DNA of 18,168 nucleotides from Candidatus Kuenenia stuttgartensis. GTDB lineage: Bacteria; Planctomycetota; Planctomycetia; Isosphaerales; Isosphaeraceae. Position numbers and translations under genes: made by a program. Location of the stretch: assembly GCA_945874095.1 (NCBI GenBank), contig CAMCFM010000021.1, forward strand, positions 1 through 18,168. Direction: 5' to 3'. Position 1 is the first letter of the stretch, and each line of letters begins with the position of its first letter. The notes beneath the pieces are model-generated. The model did no database searches. It was given only the letters and a program-made list of their open reading frames with translations, and was not told the DNA's origin. Shown piece after piece: positions 7,534 to 15,345 of the stretch.

Positions 7534-8702
7534 ACCCCATAGAAAAACCGCCCCATGACCCAGCCCTGATGCACCGCCGCATCATGTGCGGCTTCACGCT
7601 GGTCATGATGGGCCTGAGCTGGCCGCTGTGGGGAGAGAACCCCGATCTCCCACAGTTCCCATTATTCGGGAACTCACTATCACTTAATCCAATCCCCGAA
7701 CCGTTCATACTTGCAACCTGCATTTTCGGGCTATTATTAAGCTTCTCCAGCCGATTTGGCAGAATTGGATCAGCCCTGGCCCTGATCGCAGGTTTATGGC
7801 TTGTGGCGAACGATCAGCAACGCCTGCAAGCCTGGTTTTATCAAACGTTGATCCTCTCCTGTACATATGCAATCCTGCCTGGAAGTATCGCGATCGGATT
7901 TGCCCGATTATTTGCGGTTGCATTATACACACATTCCGCTCTCTCCAAGCTCGACTGGTCGTTCGCACATTCCATGGGCCCATATTTATTGAATCCCATA
8001 TTGCAGTTATTACCAGAATCGGTCGGCCAAGCACCTCGATGGTATTTCATCATGGCCTTGCCTTTCTCAGAACTGATCGTCGCCATTTTTCTCTGTACTG
8101 GACTATGGCAACTCGGGCTGGCCGGCATTTTGATCATGCACACCGCTCTATTCCTGATCCTCGGCCCATGGCTGCTCGATCATAGTGCGAATGTCCTGAT
8201 CTGGAATATCTCCATGGGATTACAAGCCATTGTTTTATTCCGTAATCACTCAGTACAATCAACCTCAAAGCCTCAGCCAAATCCAATCGCATTTGGACTC
8301 ATCCAGCTCCTCTTTATCGCTGTCTGCATCATGCCGTTTTTTGAACGTGCCGGACTCTGGGATCCATGGCCATCGTTTGCGCTTTATGCAGGCCATGTGG
8401 AACAATTGAGGATTGATTTTCCTGCCCAATCGCGTCAGGATATTCCTCAGGAATTCCAGCCATTTCTCGTGGTTCAAGCCGATCGACTGTATCTCGATTT
8501 AACACTCTGGAGCCGTGCCCGACTTGGCGTTCCAGCTTACCCAGCATCAAGAATACAAAAAGGGCTGGCGAAATACGTTGCGGAAAAATGCCCGGAAGAG
8601 CTTTTAATCAGAGCCACGTTTTTAAGCAAATCCAACTGGCGAACCGGCCAGCGCACAGAGTTTCAACTCACCGGTAGAGAATCCATCCTGCGATTACAAT
8701 AA
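7530..8702 (+). CDS. Uncharacterised multi-spanning membrane protein (DoxX/MauE/HTTM-like topology)
   Basis: A 390-aa protein that I do not recognise as a named enzyme. Hydrophobic segments lie near residues 18-34, 58-74, 78-94, 104-134, 172-192, 196-214, 222-238 and 253-271, followed by a soluble C-terminus of about 115 residues. A charged, conserved-looking stretch, HSALSKLDWSF (135-145), between helices resembles the core of DoxX/MauE/HTTM-like proteins. Another feature is LWDPWPSFALYAGHVEQ (276-292) just after the last helix. The C-terminal part has no cysteines positioned for a metal site and no known catalytic motif. Its ATG overlaps the TGA of the alpha/beta hydrolase (ATGA), suggesting translational coupling and a linked role. 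It ends 7 bp before the convergent glycosyltransferase gene. A quinone- or lipid-related redox or carboxylase role is possible by topology only. Confidence 0.75.
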   Translation: MNPIEKPPHDPALMHRRIMCGFTLVMMGLSWPLWGENPDLPQFPLFGNSLSLNPIPEPFILATCIFGLLLSFSSRFGRIGSALALIAGLWLVANDQQRLQAWFYQTLILSCTYAILPGSIAIGFARLFAVALYTHSALSKLDWSFAHSMGPYLLNPILQLLPESVGQAPRWYFIMALPFSELIVAIFLCTGLWQLGLAGILIMHTALFLILGPWLLDHSANVLIWNISMGLQAIVLFRNHSVQSTSKPQPNPIAFGLIQLLFIAVCIMPFFERAGLWDPWPSFALYAGHVEQLRIDFPAQSRQDIPQEFQPFLVVQADRLYLDLTLWSRARLGVPAYPASRIQKGLAKYVAEKCPEELLIRATFLSKSNWRTGQRTEFQLTGRESILRLQ

Positions 8703-8709
8703 CGAGCCA

Positions 8710-10938
8710 TTATTTAGACAATTCATAGATCCGCATTTCCGGGTCGTTCTCACGAACCCCATAGACCGGCGTAAACTGTTCCGGGTGCTGTTCCATCCAG
8801 GTCCTCTCGATGGGAAAACCCATGGGATCAAATGGATTCAACCGGCCTTCCATCGGATTGGCCCTGGCCACCACAATCAAATCGATCTTGCGAGACTTCA
8901 GGTTAGAGAGCCATGCTGCATAATCAGGCCCTATCCGCTCCCAGGTCGGACGAGGATCAGGCCATCGTCGATTGCCTTCAGGCTGGTCCAGATGATAATC
9001 ATGCGGAAGCCAATCAGGGTGCGCATTGCAATTCACATATTCCACCGAATTTTTCAGGTCGGCACCCATCAGATACAGGGCAAGATTTGTACCCGTATAT
9101 GCAATGTGCCGGGGTTGTTTTTTCGTAACAGCATCAAATGCTGACCAAGCCCGTTCATAGTCTGGAAAGACCGGATATTTCATCCCCCGGCCAATTTTTT
9201 GATACTTGACGCGATCGGCTGCAATCATCATCAGAAAACCAGCCACACAGACCACCAATACGACTTTGAATCTCCATTCCCATCGTTTCTGAAACCATAA
9301 AAACGCCCCAATAGATCCTGACACAAACAATATCAATCCAATCGAGTGATAATCGCCATTTCCGAGCTTGGCGACAATCTCTGTTACAGGCACCAGCCCC
9401 GGCATGGAATTCGGGATCATTGGCGACAGATCCCAGTCCGGCTCGCGGCCCACTGCGGCAAGCGGCCAGCCCTGTGGCGATGTCACATGCAAAACCAGAA
9501 GAATCAGAGCCAGAATCTGTACCAGTTTCAACCGATCCATAAATCTCGCCAGAATTGGGCCAAAAAGTGCGAGTCCGTGGAGAAAAAATCGTTGTTGTGT
9601 ACGATAAGGCACAAAACACCAATAAATTGCGATTGTCACGATTCCAATCAATGCAAGCCAGCTTACCCATCGGTCTTTTGATCTCTGATCGGATGGTTTT
9701 GAAAGACTCCACCAAGTCATTGCAATCATCACGACAGGAAGAATTCTTGGATCCATTACGGCGAGCAATTGGTCAATAAATGCTCTCCATTCGCTGAATG
9801 GCAAATAATAAGGACTCTGCTGCATCACATCTGGCCCATACCAGCCTTCAAAAATTGTGGTTCCACCCATTTCCACCGGGAGTGGATACAACGGGTTCCC
9901 TGTCTCAACCATATTCCGCCCCCACCAGAATAAAACCGGTGTCATGGAAATCAGCCAACTGGTGATAAATCTCAGGATATTTTGTAAATACCCAGCATTT
10001 TTATTTCGCCGAAATTCCATCAAAGTGACAAACAATATCCAGGGAGGAATAAAAACCAGCCCCGGAGCTTTCGTACCCCAGGCCAATCCAGCCGCGAGCA
10101 GGGAATGGAGCAGGATCAGGCGATTGTTTCCAGGCTTCTCCATTGAAATATCCGGATGACATCGCAAGTCATATTCGACATAAAACAAAACACTTCCGAT
10201 GAACCACGCCGCAAAAATGGTGTCCACATTGGCTTCAAATGTAAATAGGGCCAGAGGCGTCAATGTCATCCAGATGGCAGATGCAATCAGGCTGCTGGTT
10301 CGGCTTGAGCCAAGCCTTTGACAGAGCTGAAAGATCCACCAGCCAGCTAAAAACCAGAAGGGGACTTGTCCGACCTTGGCCAGTGCCAGATTACCGGTCC
10401 ATCCTACGAGTGTCATGAACCATAAATCACCGTTGGCTGGAAAATAGGGTGCGGCACTCTCTCCAAACGGGATGGGTATCCAGTAGATTTTGCCAGCCAC
10501 CCACCACTTTGCCGCAAAAAACAAGTGATAAATCGGCGCATCGCTGACAACTTTGACTGCCCCTACAAGTGATGGAACCACCAGTCGCCCGAAGTCGAGA
10601 AAAATCATCGAAAACGCCAGGCTGCTGAGCAGCATGTCGCAACGGCTACTTGGAGAGGCGATGAGCGTTGTGGGATCCTGTTTGGCAGTGGCAAAGCATT
10701 TTGTAAGAACCAGATAAATCAAGGGAGCCAGCCACGGCTCAGTGAATCGATAGAGGCCGAGGCCTCCTGCCAGCTGGGCTGAAAAAATGACGACCAGCAG
10801 AGCTGTCTGAATGCGAATGGAAAGATCGAGCCAGCGGGATTCAGACCATCGATTTCGACGCGTCAAGAAAGCCGCTGATAGCCACGGCAAGGCGGCCACA
10901 AAGAGGAATCGAATGATGGGCTGGTCCAGAATGTTCAT
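8710..10938 (-). CDS. Large integral membrane glycosyltransferase (GT39/RgtA-like, GT-C fold)
   Basis: A 742-aa protein with an N-terminal membrane part of about a dozen hydrophobic segments (residues 8 to about 570) and a soluble C-terminal domain of about 160 residues. The motif SDAPIYHLFFAAKWW (132-146) in the first large loop matches the Asp-containing loop of GT-C transferases such as ArnT, PMT and RgtA, with Asp133 as the likely catalytic residue. Such enzymes move a sugar from a polyprenyl-phosphate donor on the outer face of the inner membrane. Neither donor nor acceptor can be read here. The GT39/PMT_2 assignment rests on topology and this motif only. The ATG at 10938 precedes TM1, but its ribosome site is weak. 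It is convergent with the preceding membrane protein (7 bp gap) and divergent from the radical SAM gene. Confidence 0.78.
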   Translation of the reverse strand: MNILDQPIIRFLFVAALPWLSAAFLTRRNRWSESRWLDLSIRIQTALLVVIFSAQLAGGLGLYRFTEPWLAPLIYLVLTKCFATAKQDPTTLIASPSSRCDMLLSSLAFSMIFLDFGRLVVPSLVGAVKVVSDAPIYHLFFAAKWWVAGKIYWIPIPFGESAAPYFPANGDLWFMTLVGWTGNLALAKVGQVPFWFLAGWWIFQLCQRLGSSRTSSLIASAIWMTLTPLALFTFEANVDTIFAAWFIGSVLFYVEYDLRCHPDISMEKPGNNRLILLHSLLAAGLAWGTKAPGLVFIPPWILFVTLMEFRRNKNAGYLQNILRFITSWLISMTPVLFWWGRNMVETGNPLYPLPVEMGGTTIFEGWYGPDVMQQSPYYLPFSEWRAFIDQLLAVMDPRILPVVMIAMTWWSLSKPSDQRSKDRWVSWLALIGIVTIAIYWCFVPYRTQQRFFLHGLALFGPILARFMDRLKLVQILALILLVLHVTSPQGWPLAAVGREPDWDLSPMIPNSMPGLVPVTEIVAKLGNGDYHSIGLILFVSGSIGAFLWFQKRWEWRFKVVLVVCVAGFLMMIAADRVKYQKIGRGMKYPVFPDYERAWSAFDAVTKKQPRHIAYTGTNLALYLMGADLKNSVEYVNCNAHPDWLPHDYHLDQPEGNRRWPDPRPTWERIGPDYAAWLSNLKSRKIDLIVVARANPMEGRLNPFDPMGFPIERTWMEQHPEQFTPVYGVRENDPEMRIYELSK

Positions 10939-11025
10939 CCGTCACTCGAAAATTCGCAGGTGCTTCAACGGTCGATTGGTGAGAAGTTTCAACGCTCATA
11001 CTGTCCGAGGCCTTTTGATTATCGC

Positions 11026-11031
11026 TATAAT
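11026..11031 (+). promoter_or_regulatory. Candidate -10 box for the radical SAM-ROK operon
   Basis: A perfect TATAAT 49 bp upstream of the radical SAM start, within CGCTATAATG, the same ten bases as at 5752-5761. The -35 is weak (CTGTCC at 11001-11006, 19-bp spacing). Two TTCAACG copies (10964-10970 and 10988-10994) lie upstream in the divergent region. The predicted transcription start falls near 11038, where an ATG opens a 7-codon frame ending at 11061. Confidence 0.4.
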
Positions 11032-11080
11032 GAAGAGATGAACGCCAGAGGGCCAGCCTGAACAGAAGCAGGTTTTTGCA

Positions 11081-11971
11081 ATGTCCGCATCAGAAAAAGA
11101 GCCGATTGTCATCGACCAGCACTTGGATCACCCACGCACATTTCGAGACAACACTTACGTCTATCCGGTCATCTCGCGCCGGAGCCGTGGCGTCTCGATA
11201 GGCGTAAACCTAAACCCAGACAAGATTTGCAACTTCGATTGCATCTACTGTCAGGTAGATCGCAAAACCTCGGCCGTAACACGGTTTGTGGATACCGAGA
11301 TGATCCTCAGTGAACTGGCGGCCACGATTGACATGGTGGAATCGAAGCAGCTTTTTCATGAGCCAGAGTTCCAGAATGTCCCTGAACCGCTACAGAGGCT
11401 GAACGATATCGCGTTTTCAGGCGATGGCGAACCAACCACCGCCCGCGATTTTGACGTGATCGTGAAACGTGTGGCGGAACTGAAAAAGGCCAAGGGGCTG
11501 GACCATGTCAAAATGGTCCTCATCACCAACGCCACCATGTTTCACAGGCCAAAAGTGAACGAGGCCTTGACCACTCTGGACGCCAATCAAGGCGAAATCT
11601 GGGCCAAGCTCGACGCCGGTACAGAGCCTTATTATAAGCAGATCGACAAAAGCCTGATCCCGTTCCACCGAATTCTGACCAACCTGCACGAAGCGGCACT
11701 GGTGCGACCTCTGGTGATTCAAACCCTGTTCATGAGAGTGGATGGGCAAGCGCCTTCCGAAGCCGAAATCGACGCCTTTTGTGATCGACTCAATGACATT
11801 CTGGCCGATGGTGGCCAGATCGACCGGATTCAGATTTACACCGTTGCCAGGCGACCGGCTGTGGAATCGGTCAGTGCTTTGACAAAACCCGAGCTTGACC
11901 GGATCGCCGATCAGGTGGCCCAAAAGGTCCCAAGGCTTGTCGAACGATTTTATGGGCCGGAAGCAATTTAA
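11081..11971 (+). CDS. Radical SAM protein, COG0731-type Fe-S oxidoreductase
   Basis: A 296-aa radical SAM enzyme. The [4Fe-4S]-binding cysteines are Cys50, Cys54 and Cys57 in ICNFDCIYC, and the SAM-contacting GGE-type motif appears as FSGDGEPT (112-119). IWAKLDAGTEPYYKQID, after the central strand, is typical of the COG0731 group that includes Tyw1-like proteins of wyosine biosynthesis. Bacteria with this family generally lack wyosine, so the real reaction is unknown here. There is no SPASM or other extra cysteine cluster in the C-terminal third, so it probably carries one cluster. ATG at 11081 with AGG 8 nt upstream. A ROK kinase gene follows after 39 bp on the same strand, making a likely two-gene operon. 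Confidence 0.88.
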   Translation: MSASEKEPIVIDQHLDHPRTFRDNTYVYPVISRRSRGVSIGVNLNPDKICNFDCIYCQVDRKTSAVTRFVDTEMILSELAATIDMVESKQLFHEPEFQNVPEPLQRLNDIAFSGDGEPTTARDFDVIVKRVAELKKAKGLDHVKMVLITNATMFHRPKVNEALTTLDANQGEIWAKLDAGTEPYYKQIDKSLIPFHRILTNLHEAALVRPLVIQTLFMRVDGQAPSEAEIDAFCDRLNDILADGGQIDRIQIYTVARRPAVESVSALTKPELDRIADQVAQKVPRLVERFYGPEAI

Positions 11972-12010
11972 GCAGCGCAAGTTGTTTCACTACAGCAGGA
12001 TTGCTCGTCC

Positions 12011-12910
12011 ATGAATTATCTGGGATTGGAAATTGGCGGAACGAAGCTGCAAGTCGGTCGTGGAGATACCACCGGAAAACTTCAGTGGGTTTTGCGACGA
12101 ACGATTGTACCAAGCGAAGGTGCAGCCGGGATTCGTCGTCAAATTCTGGAAATCCATCAGGAAGCGAAATCCACCCAAAAAATCGACCACGATCAGCCTA
12201 CTCACTGGGGAGTCGGTTTTGGCGGACCTGTCGATTCAGTGGATGGATCGATTCTGCAATCGCATCAAATTGATGGATGGGCAGGGTTTAAGCTGGCGGA
12301 TTGGTTGAAGTCGGAAACCGGTGCCGATTCTGTGACGGTTCGCAATGATGCTGACACAGCGGCATTGGGAGAAGCTTTGTCAGGGGCTGGACAAGGATTT
12401 GATCCTCTAGCATATATCACCGTGGGTAGCGGTATTGGTGGAGGGCTGATTTTAGGAGGAAATATTCACCTGGGAGCTGGCCGGGGAGCGATGGAAATCG
12501 GCCACTTGTGGATTCCTGACCCGGACAAACCTGGCAGCTTGCAGGAGTTGGAGCTGGTTGCCTCTGGATGGTCGATCCAACGACGTGCCGGAAAAGACAG
12601 CGTGCAAGCGGTTTACGAATCAGCCAGGGCGGGCGATGAGCGCTCGTCGATGGTTCTGAAAAGTGCAGCCCAAAGTGTTGGTCTGGCCCTATCCCATGTG
12701 GTGCATCTTGTCGCTCCAAAGCGGATCATCCTGGGCGGAGGCGTGAGCCTCTTGCCAGACGATGTTTGGGGCAATGTGGTGCGTCAATCGCTGAATGACC
12801 ATACGATGGATGCCTTTAAGGGCATGACCGACGTGGTTCCGGCGGCTCTGGGCGAATCTGTGGTTGTGGTGGGTGCGGTGAGGCTTGCTGTGCTGGGCGG
12901 CCAGATTTAA
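12011..12910 (+). CDS. ROK-family sugar kinase-like protein lacking the zinc motif
   Basis: A 299-aa protein of the ROK family. The phosphate-1 loop is LGLEIGGTKLQVG (4-16), the catalytic Asp is Asp113 in RNDADTAALGE, the phosphate-2 loop is ITVGSGIGGGLILGG (136-150) and GAMEIGHLW (159-167) carries the sugar-binding Glu162 and His165. There is no N-terminal helix-turn-helix, so it is a kinase-type member rather than an Mlc/XylR-type repressor. The usual zinc site, CxCGxxGCxE shortly after the His, is missing: positions 168-192 contain no cysteine. Hexose phosphorylation (glucokinase-like) is the likely activity, with the sugar unknown. Probably co-transcribed with the radical SAM gene 39 bp upstream. 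The ATG is preceded by AGGA at a rather long distance of about 12 nt. Confidence 0.87.
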   Translation: MNYLGLEIGGTKLQVGRGDTTGKLQWVLRRTIVPSEGAAGIRRQILEIHQEAKSTQKIDHDQPTHWGVGFGGPVDSVDGSILQSHQIDGWAGFKLADWLKSETGADSVTVRNDADTAALGEALSGAGQGFDPLAYITVGSGIGGGLILGGNIHLGAGRGAMEIGHLWIPDPDKPGSLQELELVASGWSIQRRAGKDSVQAVYESARAGDERSSMVLKSAAQSVGLALSHVVHLVAPKRIILGGGVSLLPDDVWGNVVRQSLNDHTMDAFKGMTDVVPAALGESVVVVGAVRLAVLGGQI

Positions 12911-12911
12911 C

Positions 12912-12938
12912 AAAAAAAGAGAGGGCTTTCGCCCTCTC
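12912..12938 (-). terminator. Strong Rho-independent terminator of the ABC exporter
   Basis: GAGAGGGC and GCCCTCTC form a perfect 8-bp stem with a TTTC/GAAA tetraloop. On the minus strand it is followed by seven T residues, ending the ABC exporter transcript 33 bp past its stop. On the plus strand the same hairpin follows the ROK gene directly but is trailed by GAATTGAATTT, so plus-strand termination would be weaker. Confidence 0.85.
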
Positions 12939-12970
12939 GAATTGAATTTCAGATGATCAGCGTTTCCAAA

Positions 12971-15187
12971 TCAGGCACTTTCGCGCTGATAATGGATCTC
13001 ATGAAGGCGGCGGAACATCGGGTTCCCTCGTCTCAGTTCATCTTCGGTGCCGATGGCTTCGATCCTGCCCTGATTCATCATCACAATCCGGTCAGCGCAG
13101 GACATAGTGCTCAGGCTGTGGGAGATGATGAAGGTGGTACGATCGCGGGCAAAGTCTTCAATGGCGCGGCGGATCAAGGCTTCATCCTCGATATCCACAG
13201 CACTTGTAGCTTCGTCCAGAATCAAAATGGCCGGGTCACGCAACATGGCTCTGGCCAGAGCCAGCCGTTGCCTTTGACCACCAGAAAGATTCGAACCGCG
13301 ATCGGTCAGAACCGTGTCGTAACCCTCTGGCAGATTCATGATGAACTGGTGGGCATAGGACTTCTTGGAAGCCTCAATAATCTGCTCTCGGCTGAGTTTG
13401 GAATCGCCGAACGAAAGATTGTTGGCCACGGTGTCCGCAAACAGAACGGTGTCCTGTGTCACAATTCCCATAAGCCCTCTGAGGGCCGTCAGGTGCATGT
13501 CCTGAGTATCGACACCGTCAATTCGGATCGATCCTGACTGAGCATCCCAGAATCTTGGGAGCAAGCTCATCAGAGTGGTCTTACCACAGCCGTTGTGGCC
13601 GACAAAGGCGATGGTCTCGCCATGACGTACCCTCAGCGAAAGGTCTCGAATGATCGGGTCGCGGCCATTATAGCTGAAGCTTACCCGGTCAAATTCGATA
13701 CTCAGAGTGTGCTTTACATTGCGGGTTGCGCCTGGAAGGTTCTTGACTTGTGGCTCGATGTCCATCAAGGCACAGATCCGGTCGGCAGCTGCAGCGGCTC
13801 TCTGAATCTTGGCATGCACGTTGGAAAGTTTACGGATCGGATCCGAAACACCCGCCAGCATGGCATAAAGTGTCAGAAGGTCTTCAATCGACATCAACTT
13901 ACTGGAAAGCTGGATCCGAAATAGTCCAAGATCGAGGAACATGGTCTCTCGAAGAACCAGATAAGAACCTGCTAAAAGGCAGATGCAAACCGAGGAGATG
14001 GCCAGCAGTTCGAGTGCGGGATCGGAGATGGCGTCGATAGTCGCCACCCTGACAGACTTCTTGTAAAGCCCCTTGATCTCGCGATAGAACCGATGACGCT
14101 CGTAACGCTCTCGATTATATGCTTTTACAACGCGAATCCCTTGGAATGTCTCTTGCAGTTGACGATAAATCGACGAGACACTTTCAAGCGACTTGCGAAC
14201 CGCTTTTTTCAGAATCTTGCCTGCCCGGGCAGTGGTCACAGCTGAAATTGGAACCACAATCAAGGCCAGAAGTGTCAGACGCCAGTTCAGCCAGAAGGCC
14301 ACGGAAAGGCATGAAACAATCCGGAGAGGTTCGCGGATCAGCTTACCGGCGATTGTGTTGATGCCCTGGGCCATCATTTCCATGTCGTTGGTGAACCGGG
14401 CCATGAGCTCGGCTGACGGCATGGTTTCAAAACTGGCCATGTCAAGGTTTAGAACCTTGCGATACATCTGACGCCTGATCTCGAACAGAGAGAGTTGCGT
14501 AAGATCAGCCACAAGAACATCTTGGAAGAACTGAAATATCCCCTTCACCACCACCATACCCATCACCATGCAGAGAAGCCCCACAAGTGTGTGGAAGCCA
14601 TCGTCCGGGAGGTACGAATTCACCAGTGGCTGAATTCGCAAGTATCGACGGTTCCAAAGGTTGGATGACGAAAGTTCGTCGCTGAGCTTCTCAGCCCGGC
14701 GGTTCAACTCGCCTTTGTTCTTGGCAAGAGCGGGAATGGCGATTCCAGCCAGTTCGTTATGTCTGGCTTCAGCGATTCGATGCTCAAGGGGATCGATCGG
14801 TTTCGATGCCACTCGCGACTCAGGCTGAGTCGACATCTCAAGCGCTTTTGTCAGGTCAGGGCGGCTTTTAAGCTCCTGATCCGCATAAGATCTCAGGGTT
14901 TCCTTGATCTGGTTGGCGTCGATCGTATTGTGGAGAATCTGATCGCTGACTCGCCGGATTTCTTCCAGGCGGGCTTCGATCACCTTCGATTCCACACTTG
15001 ATTCGCGGATCTGGTCGCTCACCCAGACCTGTGCATTCTGGCTGTAAAACAGAATCTTCAGGAGCGGGAAAACGGCCGAGATATTGGCGCCCCACATCAG
15101 AGCCGCCACGCTCGCACACACCAGCGACCAGTAGAACCGGCTTCGATATGGCCAAGAGAAGGTCAAAAGCCGGAAGAAGTTTTTCAT
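12971..15187 (-). CDS. ABC exporter with fused membrane and ATPase domains, MsbA-like
   Basis: A half-size ABC exporter of 738 aa from the ATG at 15187, expected to act as a dimer in the inner membrane; lipid A or lipid flipping is a reasonable but unproven guess. All ATPase motifs are intact: Walker A GHNGCGKT (530-537), Q-loop TQD (577-579), LSGGQ (634-638), Walker B ILILDEA (654-660) and H-loop His690. TM1 (about 21-43) and TM2 (about 200-222) are separated by about 155 mostly charged residues with helix-forming heptads, far longer than the usual short outer loop, which explains the length against about 580-600 aa for typical members. An in-frame ATG at 15226 would add 13 basic residues; the shorter start was preferred because MKNFFRLLTFSWPY resembles known N-termini, and neither has a well-spaced ribosome site. 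It stands alone and ends at a strong terminator. Confidence 0.92.
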   Translation of the reverse strand: MKNFFRLLTFSWPYRSRFYWSLVCASVAALMWGANISAVFPLLKILFYSQNAQVWVSDQIRESSVESKVIEARLEEIRRVSDQILHNTIDANQIKETLRSYADQELKSRPDLTKALEMSTQPESRVASKPIDPLEHRIAEARHNELAGIAIPALAKNKGELNRRAEKLSDELSSSNLWNRRYLRIQPLVNSYLPDDGFHTLVGLLCMVMGMVVVKGIFQFFQDVLVADLTQLSLFEIRRQMYRKVLNLDMASFETMPSAELMARFTNDMEMMAQGINTIAGKLIREPLRIVSCLSVAFWLNWRLTLLALIVVPISAVTTARAGKILKKAVRKSLESVSSIYRQLQETFQGIRVVKAYNRERYERHRFYREIKGLYKKSVRVATIDAISDPALELLAISSVCICLLAGSYLVLRETMFLDLGLFRIQLSSKLMSIEDLLTLYAMLAGVSDPIRKLSNVHAKIQRAAAAADRICALMDIEPQVKNLPGATRNVKHTLSIEFDRVSFSYNGRDPIIRDLSLRVRHGETIAFVGHNGCGKTTLMSLLPRFWDAQSGSIRIDGVDTQDMHLTALRGLMGIVTQDTVLFADTVANNLSFGDSKLSREQIIEASKKSYAHQFIMNLPEGYDTVLTDRGSNLSGGQRQRLALARAMLRDPAILILDEATSAVDIEDEALIRRAIEDFARDRTTFIISHSLSTMSCADRIVMMNQGRIEAIGTEDELRRGNPMFRRLHEIHYQRESA

Positions 15188-15276
15188 TGTCCTGCGTGTC
15201 CTTAGCCGATTTTTGACGGCCCGCATCCTTGCCCGGGACAGCCTTAACGTACATCTCGCACGTTATCTTTGTTGCA

Positions 15277-15298
15277 TTTTGCAAAATCTGCAAAATCT
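15277..15298. repeat. Palindrome and 9-bp tandem repeat upstream of the ABC exporter
   Basis: TTTTGCAAAA (15277-15286) is a perfect 10-bp palindrome overlapping two head-to-tail copies of GCAAAATCT (15281-15289 and 15290-15298). It lies 90-111 bp before the exporter start, inside the 119-158 bp gap that follows the HAD gene. A regulatory site is possible, but no promoter boxes align convincingly with it. Confidence 0.4.
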
Positions 15299-15345
15299 GA
15301 CAAGATCAATTTCGCCGGGTATTATCCATTTTCGTTATCGGACGA

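Noticed and set aside
11417..11980. 187-codon minus-strand open frame opposite the radical SAM gene
   Set aside because: It mirrors a strongly conserved coding region and has no family motif of its own.
12011..12910. ROK protein as a transcriptional repressor
   Set aside because: There is no helix-turn-helix domain before the phosphate-1 loop, which starts at residue 4.
12953..13537. 194-codon plus-strand open frame antisense to the ABC exporter
   Set aside because: It is a shadow of the exporter's conserved NBD, has no recognisable domain, and would begin inside the terminator-exporter junction.
13664..13675. TATAAT-like box on the minus strand inside the ABC exporter
   Set aside because: It lies inside coding sequence for the NBD, where the bases are explained by codons; there is no nearby start it could serve.
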